Part shown: one piece after another, positions 24,851-33,594 of the stretch
How the letters are laid out: each line of letters opens with the position of its first letter
Numbering within the stretch: position 1 is the stretch's first letter
Assembly (NCBI RefSeq): GCF_018129965.1
Contig: NZ_JAFCKW010000010.1
Location: forward strand, 1 to 64,000
DNA from: Bradyrhizobium diazoefficiens
GTDB lineage: Bacteria; Pseudomonadota; Alphaproteobacteria; Rhizobiales; Xanthobacteraceae
DNA length: 64,000 nt
Direction: 5' to 3'
Notes under the pieces: generated by a model
What the model saw: only the letters and a program-made list of their open reading frames with translations
Databases searched by the model: none
What the model was told of the DNA's origin: nothing
Made by a program: the position numbers and the translations under genes

Positions 24851-27631
24851 GTGCTAGCCCCCAACGACCGCGGCATCTTCCTATCGACGTTGCCGGCTAC
24901 GCAGGGCGATCGCAGGACGGCCTTGGCGGTCGTGGGAATCTCCGCCATCCTGTTCGCATTGGCCGCGCCGTTTGCGGGCACGCCGCTGCCGCAGGTGCCG
25001 GCATTCGTGGCGAGCTACCAGTCGGCGCTCGCGGTCAGCGACATCATCACCGCCGTCCTGTTGCTGTCGCAGTTCGCCGTGCTGCGCAGCCGTGCGCTGC
25101 AGTTGCTGGCGACCGGCTATCTGTTCACGGCCATGGCGGCCGTGACCCATTCCCTCACATTTCCCGGGGTGTTCGCCCCGGCCGGACTGCTCGGTTCCGG
25201 TTCGCAAACCACGGTCTGGCTCTACATGATCTGGCACGGCGGCTTCCCGCTGTTCGTGCTGGCTTACGGCTGGCTGAAGGACGGCAATGGCGGGAATCGG
25301 GTCGCAGGCCCCGTGGCGTCCGCGGTCGCATCCTCCGTCGTCGGCGTGCTCGTTGCGATGGCCATCCTGGTCTGGCTCCTGACGGCGCAACATGGCGTGT
25401 TGCCGGTCCTGCTGAAAGACGGCCACTATACCCCCACCATGATCGGCGTAGTGTCGTTCGTCTGGTCCTTGAGCTTCGCGGCGCTGATCACCTTGTTGTT
25501 TCGCAGGCCGCACACAGTGATTGACGTCTGGCTCATGGTCACGATGTGCGCCTGGCTGTTCGACATCGCCCTGTCGGCGATCGTCAACGTCGCCCGCTAC
25601 GATCTCGGCTTCTACGCCGGCCGCCTCTACGGTCTTTGCGCCGCGAGCTTCGTGCTTGCCGTCCTGCTGATCGAGAATGTCCGCCTTCATGCGCAGACGG
25701 TCGGCCTCGTCGGCAAACTTCGGCAGCAATCGGCTTCCGATCGCGACTTCTACGGCAAGCGTCTTGCGCTCTACGGCGCCGTGGTCGAGTCCTCCAACGA
25801 CGCCATCATCACCGAATCGCTCGACGGCATCATCACCGGCTGGAACAAGGCCGCCGAGCAATTGTTCGGCTATTCGGCCGCCGAGGCCGTCGGCCAGTCG
25901 ATCTACCTCGTCGTGCCGGAGGACCGGAAGGCCGAAGCCAGGGGGATTCTCAACCGCATCAGCGCCAACGAGTCGATTGCCCAGCACGAGACGGTCCGCA
26001 TTCGCAAGGACGGCCGCGAACTCGACGTCGTCCTGAATGTCTCGCCCCTGCGATCGCCCAGCGGGGTGATCATCGGCGCCTCCAAGATCGCCCATGACAT
26101 TACCGAAGAGAAGCAAGCCAGGGAGAAGCTGCGCCGCGAGACCGAGGAGCGCCGGCGCATTTTCGAGACCTCGCAGGACCTGATCCTGGTCACCGACGGT
26201 TTCGGGAATTTCGTCCAGGTCAGCCCCAGCGTGAGGGACATTCTCGGCTACAGCCCGGACGACCTGATTGGGCACAGCGCGACCGAATTCATCCATCCCG
26301 ACGATCTCGAAAGGACGCGCGAGGAGATGCGCGCGGCGCGGCGCGGCGCGGTCAAGCGCAGCTTCGAGGCGCGCTACTATCATTACGACGGCCACGAGGT
26401 GACGCTGAACTGGATGGGCACCTGGTCGGAGCCGGTGAAGCGCCACTTCTTCATCGGTCGCGACCTCACCGAGAAGCAGGCCGCCGAGGCCCAATTCCGC
26501 CAGGCGCAGAAGATGGATGCCATCGGCCAGCTGACCGGCGGCGTCGCTCACGACTTCAACAACGTGCTGACCGTCATCACCGGCACGATTGGAATTCTCT
26601 CGGACGCGGTCGCGGACCGTCCCCAGCTCGCCGCCATCACCAAGCTGATCGACGACGCCGCCGAGCGCGGCGCCCAACTCACCAGGCACCTGCTCGCCTT
26701 TGCCCGCAAACAGCCGCTCCAGCCGCGCGAGATCGACGTCAACGCGCTGACACTCGAGGCGGCCAAGCTGTTGCACCCGACGCTCGGCGAGCAGATCACC
26801 ATCGTGCCGCAACTCACCGATGATGCATGGCCGGCCCTGGTCGACCCCGGCCAGCTCTCGACCGCGATCCTCAATCTGGCGCTGAACGCGCGTGACGCCA
26901 TGCCCAACGGCGGCACGCTGGTGCTGGAGACCCGCAACGTCTTCCTCGACGAGGGCTATGCCAGCATGAATGCCGACGTCGTCGCCGGCAATTACGTGAT
27001 GATCGCGGTCAGCGACACCGGCAGCGGCATTCCACCCGATCTGATCGATCGGGTGTTCGACCCGTTCTTCACGACCAAGGAAGTCGGCAAGGGTACGGGC
27101 CTCGGGCTCAGCATGGTGTTCGGCTTCGTCAAGCAGTCCGGCGGACACGTCAAGCTCTACAGCGAGGAAGGCCACGGCACGAGCGTGAAGATCTACCTGC
27201 CGCGCTCGAGCGGCCTGCTGGAGACCGAGTCCGAGACGCTCCAGAACGTGCCCGTCGCCGGGGGCGACGAGAGGATACTCATCGTCGAGGACGACGCGCT
27301 GGTGCGGCAGTATGTCGTGACCCAGGTCAAGAGCCTCGGCTATACCGCGCTGGAAGCGGCCAATGCCGCCGAAGCCCTCGTCATCATCGACGCCGACGAG
27401 AACATCGACCTGCTCTTCACCGACGTGATCATGCCCGGCCACATGAACGGCCGGCAGCTCGCCGACGAAGCGGCTCGCCGGCGCCCCGGCCTGAAAACTC
27501 TTTTCACGTCGGGCTACACGGAGAACGCCATCGTCCATCACGGCCGGCTCGACTCCGGCGTGCTGCTGCTTGCCAAGCCCTATCGCAAGTCGGAGCTCGC
27601 CAGGATGCTCAGGACCGCGCTGGCGAGTTGA
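24851..27631 (+). CDS. Hybrid histidine kinase with MASE4-like sensor, two PAS domains and receiver
   Basis: A 926-residue membrane sensor kinase. Residues about 10-270 hold seven or eight helices of MASE4 type. Two PAS domains follow (about 315-430 and 440-560; the first with ESSNDAIITESLDGIITGWN). The HisKA region has the phospho-accepting His in GGVAHDFNNVL, the HATPase domain has NLALNARDAM and GTGLGLSM, and a C-terminal receiver domain has the Asp in LLFTDVIMPG and the Lys in LLAKPYRKSE. The GTG at 24851 follows GAGAG; a TTG at 24713 would extend it by 46 unsupported residues. Confidence 0.88.
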   Translation: MLAPNDRGIFLSTLPATQGDRRTALAVVGISAILFALAAPFAGTPLPQVPAFVASYQSALAVSDIITAVLLLSQFAVLRSRALQLLATGYLFTAMAAVTHSLTFPGVFAPAGLLGSGSQTTVWLYMIWHGGFPLFVLAYGWLKDGNGGNRVAGPVASAVASSVVGVLVAMAILVWLLTAQHGVLPVLLKDGHYTPTMIGVVSFVWSLSFAALITLLFRRPHTVIDVWLMVTMCAWLFDIALSAIVNVARYDLGFYAGRLYGLCAASFVLAVLLIENVRLHAQTVGLVGKLRQQSASDRDFYGKRLALYGAVVESSNDAIITESLDGIITGWNKAAEQLFGYSAAEAVGQSIYLVVPEDRKAEARGILNRISANESIAQHETVRIRKDGRELDVVLNVSPLRSPSGVIIGASKIAHDITEEKQAREKLRRETEERRRIFETSQDLILVTDGFGNFVQVSPSVRDILGYSPDDLIGHSATEFIHPDDLERTREEMRAARRGAVKRSFEARYYHYDGHEVTLNWMGTWSEPVKRHFFIGRDLTEKQAAEAQFRQAQKMDAIGQLTGGVAHDFNNVLTVITGTIGILSDAVADRPQLAAITKLIDDAAERGAQLTRHLLAFARKQPLQPREIDVNALTLEAAKLLHPTLGEQITIVPQLTDDAWPALVDPGQLSTAILNLALNARDAMPNGGTLVLETRNVFLDEGYASMNADVVAGNYVMIAVSDTGSGIPPDLIDRVFDPFFTTKEVGKGTGLGLSMVFGFVKQSGGHVKLYSEEGHGTSVKIYLPRSSGLLETESETLQNVPVAGGDERILIVEDDALVRQYVVTQVKSLGYTALEAANAAEALVIIDADENIDLLFTDVIMPGHMNGRQLADEAARRRPGLKTLFTSGYTENAIVHHGRLDSGVLLLAKPYRKSELARMLRTALAS

Positions 27632-27685
27632 GCCTGCAGCATCGGTGCGCTATCGCTCATGCCGCAGCGCAAGGGAGTGCCCGCC

Positions 27686-28681
27686 TTGAAAAATCTCCTC
27701 ACTGACATCGCCGGCGTCCGCGTCGGCCATGCCCATGATGCGAAGCTCGCATCGGGCGCAACCGCGATCGTGTTCGACCAGCCGGCGGTTGCGGCGATCG
27801 ACGTGCGCGGCGGCGGACCCGGGACGCGCGAGGACGCGCTGCTCGATCTCGCCGGCACCGTCGAGCGCGTCGACGCGATCGCGCTGTCCGGCGGCTCCGC
27901 CTTCGGAATCGAGACCGGCGGCGGCATCCAGGCCTGGCTTGCCGAGCAAGGCCGCGGCTTCCGGATTCGCGAGGCGGTGATCCCGATCGTGCCCGGCGCG
28001 ATCGTTTTCGACCTGCTCAATGGCGGCGACAAGAAGTGGGGACGCTTCGCGCCCTATCGCGATCTCGGCTATGCCGCGGCGGTCGCCGCCGGCGATGACT
28101 TCGCGCTCGGCAGCGTCGGCGCAGGCCTCGGCGCCACCACTGCGACCTTCAAGGGCGGGCTCGGTTCGGCTTCGGCCATTCTCGCCAACGGAATCAAGGT
28201 TGCCGCGATCGTGGTCGTCAACGCCGTCGGCAGCGCCACGGTCGGCGAAGGACCATGGTTCTGGGCGGCGCCGTTCGAGGAGAACGGCGAGTTCGGCGGA
28301 CGCGGACTGCCTGGCGCATTCACGCCGGACATGCTGGCGATGCGGATCAAGGGCGGCCCCGCGGCAAGCGCGCGCGAAAACACCACGATCGGCCTCGTCG
28401 TCACCGACGCCACGCTGACCAAACCACAGGCCAAGCGGCTCGCGATGATCGCGCATACCGGATTCGCCCGCGCCATCTACCCGGTGCACGCCCCGACCGA
28501 CGGCGACGTGCTGTTCGCAGCCGCGACCTGCGAGAAGCCGATCGAGCCGCTGGTCGGCCTCACCGAACTCGGTACGGTCACCGCCAACGTGGTGGCACGC
28601 GCGATCGCGCGCGGCGTGTACCATGCGACGGCCCTGCCGTTCACCGGCGCGCTGCCGGCGTGGAAGGATCGGTTTGGTTAG
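27686..28681 (+). CDS. P1 family peptidase (DmpA/S58-type aminopeptidase)
   Basis: A 331-residue member of the P1/DmpA family of self-cleaving N-terminal-nucleophile hydrolases. The LTDIAGVRVGHAHD N-terminus and LSGGSAFGIETGGGIQAWL are diagnostic. The expected cleavage and nucleophile region reads ENTTIGLVVTDA, so Thr would be the nucleophile. The TTG at 27686 is favoured: AGGGAG lies eight bases before it and it gives the usual family N-terminus. An ATG at 27659 would add nine residues without a ribosome-binding site. Substrate could be D-amino-acid amides or small peptides. Confidence 0.85.
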   Translation: MKNLLTDIAGVRVGHAHDAKLASGATAIVFDQPAVAAIDVRGGGPGTREDALLDLAGTVERVDAIALSGGSAFGIETGGGIQAWLAEQGRGFRIREAVIPIVPGAIVFDLLNGGDKKWGRFAPYRDLGYAAAVAAGDDFALGSVGAGLGATTATFKGGLGSASAILANGIKVAAIVVVNAVGSATVGEGPWFWAAPFEENGEFGGRGLPGAFTPDMLAMRIKGGPAASARENTTIGLVVTDATLTKPQAKRLAMIAHTGFARAIYPVHAPTDGDVLFAAATCEKPIEPLVGLTELGTVTANVVARAIARGVYHATALPFTGALPAWKDRFG

Positions 28682-28860
28682 CTTCGCGACGATCCGTCGG
28701 AGGATGTCGTACGAGTCTGTCGGCATTGCATGCGCGCCGTGCTGAGCGGTGAGCGCAATTGACCATCCCCCGGCTTCGCTTAGCGCCTAGCTAGTCGCGT
28801 TCGATCCGATGCGTTGACGCGCGCCTCAAATCTCGCTCAAGCCTCCTGAGCTGCTCGGGC

Positions 28861-29670
28861 TCAGACGCTCATCGACATCGAAGAGGCCGGGGACCCCGAC
28901 GAGCCTTGCGACTGGCCTTGCATCATCTGCGCGAACCAGTCGTAGGGCGAACTGCCGGATCCATTCGACCCGTTCGAAGCGCCCGGCACCGTCGTCGACA
29001 TCTTGAAGCCGTCGGCATAGGTGACCGTGGTGGTGGTCGAACCGTCTGCGCCGGTCGTCGTGGTCGAGGTCGAGCCGCCGCTCGACGACGACGACGAATC
29101 CGAGCCGCTCCCGGACGAATCGCCCGAGCCGCTTGCGCCATGAGCGTGATGACCGTGGCCGCTCTTCAGCGCCTTCGACATCTCGTCCAGGCTGACGCTG
29201 CCGTCGGAATTCGCGTCCAGTTTCGAGAACACGGCATCGGCGTTCGCCGTGTTGGTGCCGCCGGCCCCCAGCGCATTTTCGAATTCGGACTTGGTGATCT
29301 TGCCGTCACCGTCCGCATCGATCTTCGAGAACAGGTCCTTCAGCGCGGCGTCCCGGCTCGTTGAGGACGACGAGGACGTCGAGCTCGACGAGGCCGAGTT
29401 GGTGGTGGCGCTGGTGCCATCCGTCGACTGGCTCTGGGCGGCGAACAGCGCGTTCATCGTTTCCGGCGATATTTGCGGAGTTTTGCCTGCACTGACCGAC
29501 GAGGTCGCGTTGCTGGTCGTGCTGCTGCTGCTGTCGCTGTCGATCGCGAACGGATCGGCGCTCGCGCTTTGCGAGGATCCCGTCTTCTGCGTCGATGACG
29601 ACGATTTCGAGTTCGTCAGTGACTGGATCGCATCGAGCGCGCTCGATACGGCACCAAGTGCGAACAACAT
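28861..29670 (-). CDS. Ser/Thr-rich EF-hand protein
   Basis: A 269-residue protein. Two canonical EF-hand loops, DADGDGKITKSE and DANSDGSVSLDE, lie at about residues 117-128 and 153-164. They are flanked by long Ser-rich low-complexity tracts, and a GHGHHAHG stretch could bind metal. The N-terminus is mildly hydrophobic but not a clear signal peptide. The ATG at 29670 follows GGAG; the ORF extends further upstream without support. Calcium binding is predicted from the loops. Similar EF-hand proteins occur widely in Bradyrhizobium; role unknown. Confidence 0.8.
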   Translation of the reverse strand: MLFALGAVSSALDAIQSLTNSKSSSSTQKTGSSQSASADPFAIDSDSSSSTTSNATSSVSAGKTPQISPETMNALFAAQSQSTDGTSATTNSASSSSTSSSSSTSRDAALKDLFSKIDADGDGKITKSEFENALGAGGTNTANADAVFSKLDANSDGSVSLDEMSKALKSGHGHHAHGASGSGDSSGSGSDSSSSSSGGSTSTTTTGADGSTTTTVTYADGFKMSTTVPGASNGSNGSGSSPYDWFAQMMQGQSQGSSGSPASSMSMSV

Positions 29671-29921
29671 TGCACGACTCCAACCGATGCGGCACGCCGC
29701 AGCCAATTTTCTGACGGAGAATTTAGCAAGCGTCGTGCCAGCGCGAAAAGCTCAATGAAATCCGCATTCACTGCGCTTCGGACGCCCCGGAAACACCGGC
29801 AATTCGTGCCGGCGGCGGCAGAAATTTCCGCCCACAGGAAGCTCACCGCCCCTGCATTGCCCGGCTGAGAGGCCCATGTTAGGCGAGCATCATCTTTCAC
29901 GGTTGCCACGGGACCTGCGCC

Positions 29922-30623
29922 ATGACCCAAGCCTTCGCCCCCCGCCCCCTGGCCATCGCGCCCTCGATCCTGGCGTCGGACTTCTCGAAGCTCGGCGAAG
30001 AGGTCCGGGCGGTGGACGCCGCCGGCGCCGACTGGATTCATCTCGACGTGATGGACGGGCACTTCGTTCCGAACATCTCCTACGGCCCCGATGTCATCAA
30101 GGCGATGCGCCCGCACACGAAGAAGATATTCGACGCGCATCTGATGATCTCGCCCTGCGATCCCTATCTGGAGGCCTTCGCCAAGGCCGGCTGCGACCAC
30201 ATCACCGTGCATGCCGAGGCCGGCCCCCATCTGCACCGTTCGCTCCAGGCGATCCGCGCCCTCGGCAAAAAGGCCGGCGTCTCGCTCAACCCGGGCACGC
30301 CCATCAGCGTGCTCGAATATGTCATCGATCTCGTCGACCTCGTGCTGGTGATGTCCGTCAACCCCGGCTTCGGCGGCCAGGCTTTCATCCCCTCGGCGAT
30401 CGGCAAGATCCGCGACATCCGCGCGATGACGGCGGGCCGTCCGATCGACATCGAGGTCGATGGCGGCGTCGGCCCCGACGTCGCAGGAGCTTTGGCCGCA
30501 GCCGGCGCCAATGCCTTCGTCGCCGGCACTTCGGTGTTCAGGGGCGGTACGCAAGAGGCCTACAAGGCCAACATCGCGGCGATCCGCAACGCCGCCGCAG
30601 GTGCACGCGGCGAAGCCATCTGA
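29922..30623 (+). CDS. rpe: Ribulose-phosphate 3-epimerase
   Basis: A 233-residue TIM-barrel enzyme that interconverts ribulose 5-phosphate and xylulose 5-phosphate (pentose phosphate and Calvin pathways). Visible motifs are APSILASDFSKLGEEV, the metal-binding HLDVMDGHFVPN, the VMSVNPGFGGQ flap and the phosphate-binding EVDGGVG. The metal ligands and catalytic Asp residues are intact. It is divergent from the EF-hand gene. Confidence 0.95.
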   Translation: MTQAFAPRPLAIAPSILASDFSKLGEEVRAVDAAGADWIHLDVMDGHFVPNISYGPDVIKAMRPHTKKIFDAHLMISPCDPYLEAFAKAGCDHITVHAEAGPHLHRSLQAIRALGKKAGVSLNPGTPISVLEYVIDLVDLVLVMSVNPGFGGQAFIPSAIGKIRDIRAMTAGRPIDIEVDGGVGPDVAGALAAAGANAFVAGTSVFRGGTQEAYKANIAAIRNAAAGARGEAI

Positions 30624-30781
30624 GCCGCATCAGGTGCAATATCTGCGCCCACTATTGCGGCTCTGACGGGCGTTGCGGCAGGCAATGCCTAAAATTGCAA
30701 CCATCATCCGTACTCCTCCGGGCTTCCCTGATTCGCACAAATCACCGTTAGTGATCCTGCCTGTTTTCGCGGGAGCACGTG

Positions 30782-30907
30782 ATGATGACGACCCTGTTTT
30801 GCACTGGCGTGGCGCTGTGGCTTGGTTTCAGCACGTTCGTCGTATTCGGCCCGTCGGCCGGACCGGCGAAGGTCCCGGCCCGCATCGCCCGTCGCGACCG
30901 GCCCTGA
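30782..30907 (+). CDS. Putative 41-residue single-helix membrane protein
   Basis: A small ORF starting ATG ATG with a strong ribosome-binding site (GGGAG, six bases before). Residues 4-26 are hydrophobic (a LFCTGVALWLGFSTFVVFG helix) and the tail is rich in Pro, Arg and Ala, giving a positive-inside helix. No family is recognised. It is supported mainly by the start signal and codon usage. It is one of three small ORFs in a row after rpe. Confidence 0.45.
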   Translation: MMTTLFCTGVALWLGFSTFVVFGPSAGPAKVPARIARRDRP

Positions 30908-30949
30908 CGCAGCTACAGATCATCCTCGTAGCGCGTCAGCCGAAGCGCT

Positions 30950-31075
30950 ATGCCGCATCCGAACCTCGACGATGTCTTCGGCCGGCTCGAACGCACCGAA
31001 GGTGAGAAGCGCGGCAACGCAAGGCCTGAGACGGTGGTGCTGGATGATCCGTTCCAGTCACCGCGCCGGCATTGA
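30950..31075 (+). CDS. Putative 41-residue hydrophilic protein
   Basis: A small ORF beginning MPHPNLDDVFGRLERTEG and ending DPFQSPRRH. It is hydrophilic, with a short amphipathic stretch, and has high GC at third positions like its neighbours. The ribosome-binding site is weak (CGAAGCG). It lies between the tiny membrane ORF and the small CxxC protein. No family recognised. Confidence 0.35.
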   Translation: MPHPNLDDVFGRLERTEGEKRGNARPETVVLDDPFQSPRRH

Positions 31076-31098
31076 AATTCCTGATTGGACCAAGATTG

Positions 31099-31290
31099 AT
31101 GAAACCGCACTGCCCGAACTGCCTCAGGGAAATGACCAAAGCCACTGCGTCGCGTAACCTGTTCAACTGCGAGCCTTGCCGCGAGATCATCCAGTATTTC
31201 GGCGTCAGCGCCGATCAAGGCGAGCCTGGCCCCCAGTTTGGCTGGCCGATCCGCCGCAATGGCTCTATCCAAACCGCTCCGGCGGCCTGA
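31099..31290 (+). CDS. Small CxxC protein, zinc-ribbon-like
   Basis: A 63-residue protein with two CxxC pairs, HCPNCLREM and NCEPCREI, spaced by about 17 residues as in a treble-clef or zinc-ribbon knuckle. The C-terminal half (GEPGPQFGWPIRRNG) is probably unstructured. Zinc binding is inferred from the cysteine spacing. The ATG at 31099 has only a weak GGAC upstream. It converges on the kinase/USP gene with six bases between stops. Confidence 0.5.
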   Translation: MKPHCPNCLREMTKATASRNLFNCEPCREIIQYFGVSADQGEPGPQFGWPIRRNGSIQTAPAA

Positions 31291-31296
31291 TCCTGA

Positions 31297-32730
31297 TCAG
31301 CCCCACACCACGCCGGCGTCCGGTTTCGCCGGAGCCATCCGGGGCGGCCGCACAACGGTGACGCTGCAGGTTGCCTCCGCAGCCACTTTCGACGAGACGC
31401 TGCCGAGCCAGGTCCGCCTGAACGAATTTTGCCGCGCCCCGATGATGACATGATCGACCGAGTTCATCTCGGCGAATTCCAGCAGCGCGGTCGCGGGATC
31501 GACCGCCTCCAGCACGTGAACGGACAATCGGCCCTCATCCAGCTTCAAGGGCGTCGCCCAGTGCCGGAGCGCAACGAGCCGATCGATGTGCTTGTTGGAG
31601 CCCTGCTCGTCCAGCGTCTTGTCGATGGCGATGCGATTGAGCTTGAGCACGTTGACGCAGGCAAGCCGCGCTGACGGCAGCGTGGCGAGGATCCGCTCCG
31701 TGGTCACGCGCAACGCCTCGTTCAGCTCCGCCTCGCCCTCCACCGTGTCGAGCGCGACCGCGAGGATCGGGCTTGAAGCGATCTGCTCTGCGACGTCCGA
31801 CCTGGCTCGCGGCCGCATCGCATCCTGGTTGAAGCGACGCCGCCAGGCCACGCTCCAGGCATCGCGCTTCATCCGCTCCGAACGCGCGGTCAGCCTGACC
31901 TGGTCCGGATGGGCCAGATCGAAGGCGAGCTGGGACGCGGTCGGATAGCGCCGGACGGGCTCGATCTCCAGGCAACGCAACACCACCTCCTGCAGCCAGG
32001 GCGGATAGTCGGCGCGCAGACCTCGCGGCGGATGGGGATCGCGCCACAGCCGGCGCCGCATCGCGCGCAGCGTCTCGCCCTCGCCGAAGGGACGCTCGCC
32101 GGTGGTGAAGAAATAGAGCAGCACGCCGAGCGAAAACAGGTCGCTGCGCGGATCGTCGCGCACTCCGAGCAGCCGTTCCGGCGCCATATAGGGCGCAGTG
32201 CCGTAAGGCAGGCGAAACTCTTCCTGCAGCAGATCAGGCAGATGGTCGTGGTGCGACAGGCCGTAATCGATCAGCACCGCTTCGCCGCTGTCGCGGAACA
32301 TGATGCTGCTCGGCTTGATGTCGTGATGGATCACGTTCTGCCGGTGCAGATCGGCCAGTGCGGCTGCGATCTTCGACACCAGCACCCGTGCCTCCTCATA
32401 GGGGAGCGGCAGATCCGGCAACCTCTTGTAGAGCGTGGTCCCGGGAATGCGCTCGATCACGGCGTAGGCCTGGTGGGCGAAATCGCCGGTGCCGAAGCAG
32501 GCCGGGACGTGCGGACCTGCGAGCCGCGGCAGGATCATCATCTCCATCTCGAAGGAGACGATCGCGGCCGGGTCCTCGCCTTCCGACACCCGCGGCACCT
32601 TCATCAGCAGCGGCTTGTCGATGTCGGGATGGGTGACGGCCCACAGCGTCGCCATGCCGCCGGCATGAACGCATTCGCCGATGGTGTAGCCGTCGATGAC
32701 TGCGCCTGATGTGACCAGGGGTTTGGGCAT
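31297..32730 (-). CDS. Ser/Thr protein kinase fused to a universal stress protein domain
   Basis: A 477-residue fusion. Residues about 10-275 form a Hanks-type kinase: VAIK-like Lys in LLMKVPR, catalytic loop VIHHDIKPSSIMF (HHD instead of HRD), DYG in LIDYGL instead of DFG, and APE in YMAPERL. Residues about 315-470 form a UspA domain with the ATP-binding motif VIIGARQN...GSVSSKVAAEATCSVTVVR. The catalytic Lys, Asp and Asn/Ser region suggests an active kinase, although the Asn after KPS is Ser. Its start is six bases after the metallophosphoesterase stop, so the two are cotranscribed. Confidence 0.88.
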   Translation of the reverse strand: MPKPLVTSGAVIDGYTIGECVHAGGMATLWAVTHPDIDKPLLMKVPRVSEGEDPAAIVSFEMEMMILPRLAGPHVPACFGTGDFAHQAYAVIERIPGTTLYKRLPDLPLPYEEARVLVSKIAAALADLHRQNVIHHDIKPSSIMFRDSGEAVLIDYGLSHHDHLPDLLQEEFRLPYGTAPYMAPERLLGVRDDPRSDLFSLGVLLYFFTTGERPFGEGETLRAMRRRLWRDPHPPRGLRADYPPWLQEVVLRCLEIEPVRRYPTASQLAFDLAHPDQVRLTARSERMKRDAWSVAWRRRFNQDAMRPRARSDVAEQIASSPILAVALDTVEGEAELNEALRVTTERILATLPSARLACVNVLKLNRIAIDKTLDEQGSNKHIDRLVALRHWATPLKLDEGRLSVHVLEAVDPATALLEFAEMNSVDHVIIGARQNSFRRTWLGSVSSKVAAEATCSVTVVRPPRMAPAKPDAGVVWG

Positions 32731-32736
32731 CGGCCT

Positions 32737-33477
32737 CTAGCGCCCCTGCGACAGGCGGTCGGCCAGCCAGGGCGGCAGGCCGTTCTCGCGGATCTTGTTC
32801 GCTGCGCTCGCGATGTCATAGGGGACGCGGCAATAGGTGATCTGGCAGGAAATGGTGTCGAACAGCACGAAGGCCGCCGACGGATCGCCGTCGCGCGGCT
32901 GCCCGACCGAGCCCAGTACCGCCAGCCATTGCCGCCCTCGCAAGAGCTGCACCGGGACGTCGGTCTTCGGCACGAAGCTCGTCATCTTCGCCGTCACGGA
33001 CATCGAATAGAGCGCGGGGCGGTGGACGTGGCCGCAGAAGGTGACGTGGGAGGGCGTCGATATCAGGCTCTTGGCGGCATCTGCGGTCGAGCGGATATAG
33101 GTCCAGCGCGCGGGCTGTGACGCTTCCGAGTGAACGTAGAGGCGCTCCTGCTCGTGCACGGCCATCGGCAGTTCGGCCAGGAAACGCCGCTGCGCGACGT
33201 CGAGCCGGCCGCGGGTCCATTCGATCGCGATCTGCGCCTCGGCATTCATGGTCTCGGTGGTCGTGCCGACCGCCTCGTCATGATTGCCGCGGACGGCGAT
33301 GGCGCCCTCCTCCACCAGCTTCATTGCGGTATCCACCACCCATTCGGGATCGGCGCCATAGCCGACGAAATCGCCGAGCAGGACGAACTGCTCCGCGCCC
33401 TTCGCACGCGCCACCTTCAGGCAGGCCTCGAACGCCTGCCGGTTGCCGTGGATATCCGAGAAAACAGCCAGAAGCAC
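32737..33477 (-). CDS. Calcineurin-like metallophosphoesterase
   Basis: A 246-residue YfcE/MJ0936-type phosphoesterase. Metal-binding motifs are in order: FSDIHGN, LLGDFVGYGADP, RGNHDEAV and FCGHVHRP. It should hydrolyse a phosphodiester or a protein phosphate. GTG start with GGAGG directly before it. Placed next to a protein kinase gene with six bases between, it may be the opposing phosphatase, though specificity cannot be read from sequence. Confidence 0.88.
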   Translation of the reverse strand: MLLAVFSDIHGNRQAFEACLKVARAKGAEQFVLLGDFVGYGADPEWVVDTAMKLVEEGAIAVRGNHDEAVGTTTETMNAEAQIAIEWTRGRLDVAQRRFLAELPMAVHEQERLYVHSEASQPARWTYIRSTADAAKSLISTPSHVTFCGHVHRPALYSMSVTAKMTSFVPKTDVPVQLLRGRQWLAVLGSVGQPRDGDPSAAFVLFDTISCQITYCRVPYDIASAANKIRENGLPPWLADRLSQGR

Positions 33478-33594
33478 GCACCCTCCACCCTCAGATTCTT
33501 ATTGGAAGCCGGTAAGGCCAAATTGAGGGAGGTCAACAGGATGCGCCAACGCAGCGCGGTTTTCCAGCGCGCCTCTGGCGCGATGGTGAAGGGC

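Noticed and set aside
24881..27541. 886-codon frame opposite the hybrid histidine kinase
   Set aside because: Antisense shadow; the kinase on the plus strand has all domain motifs in order.
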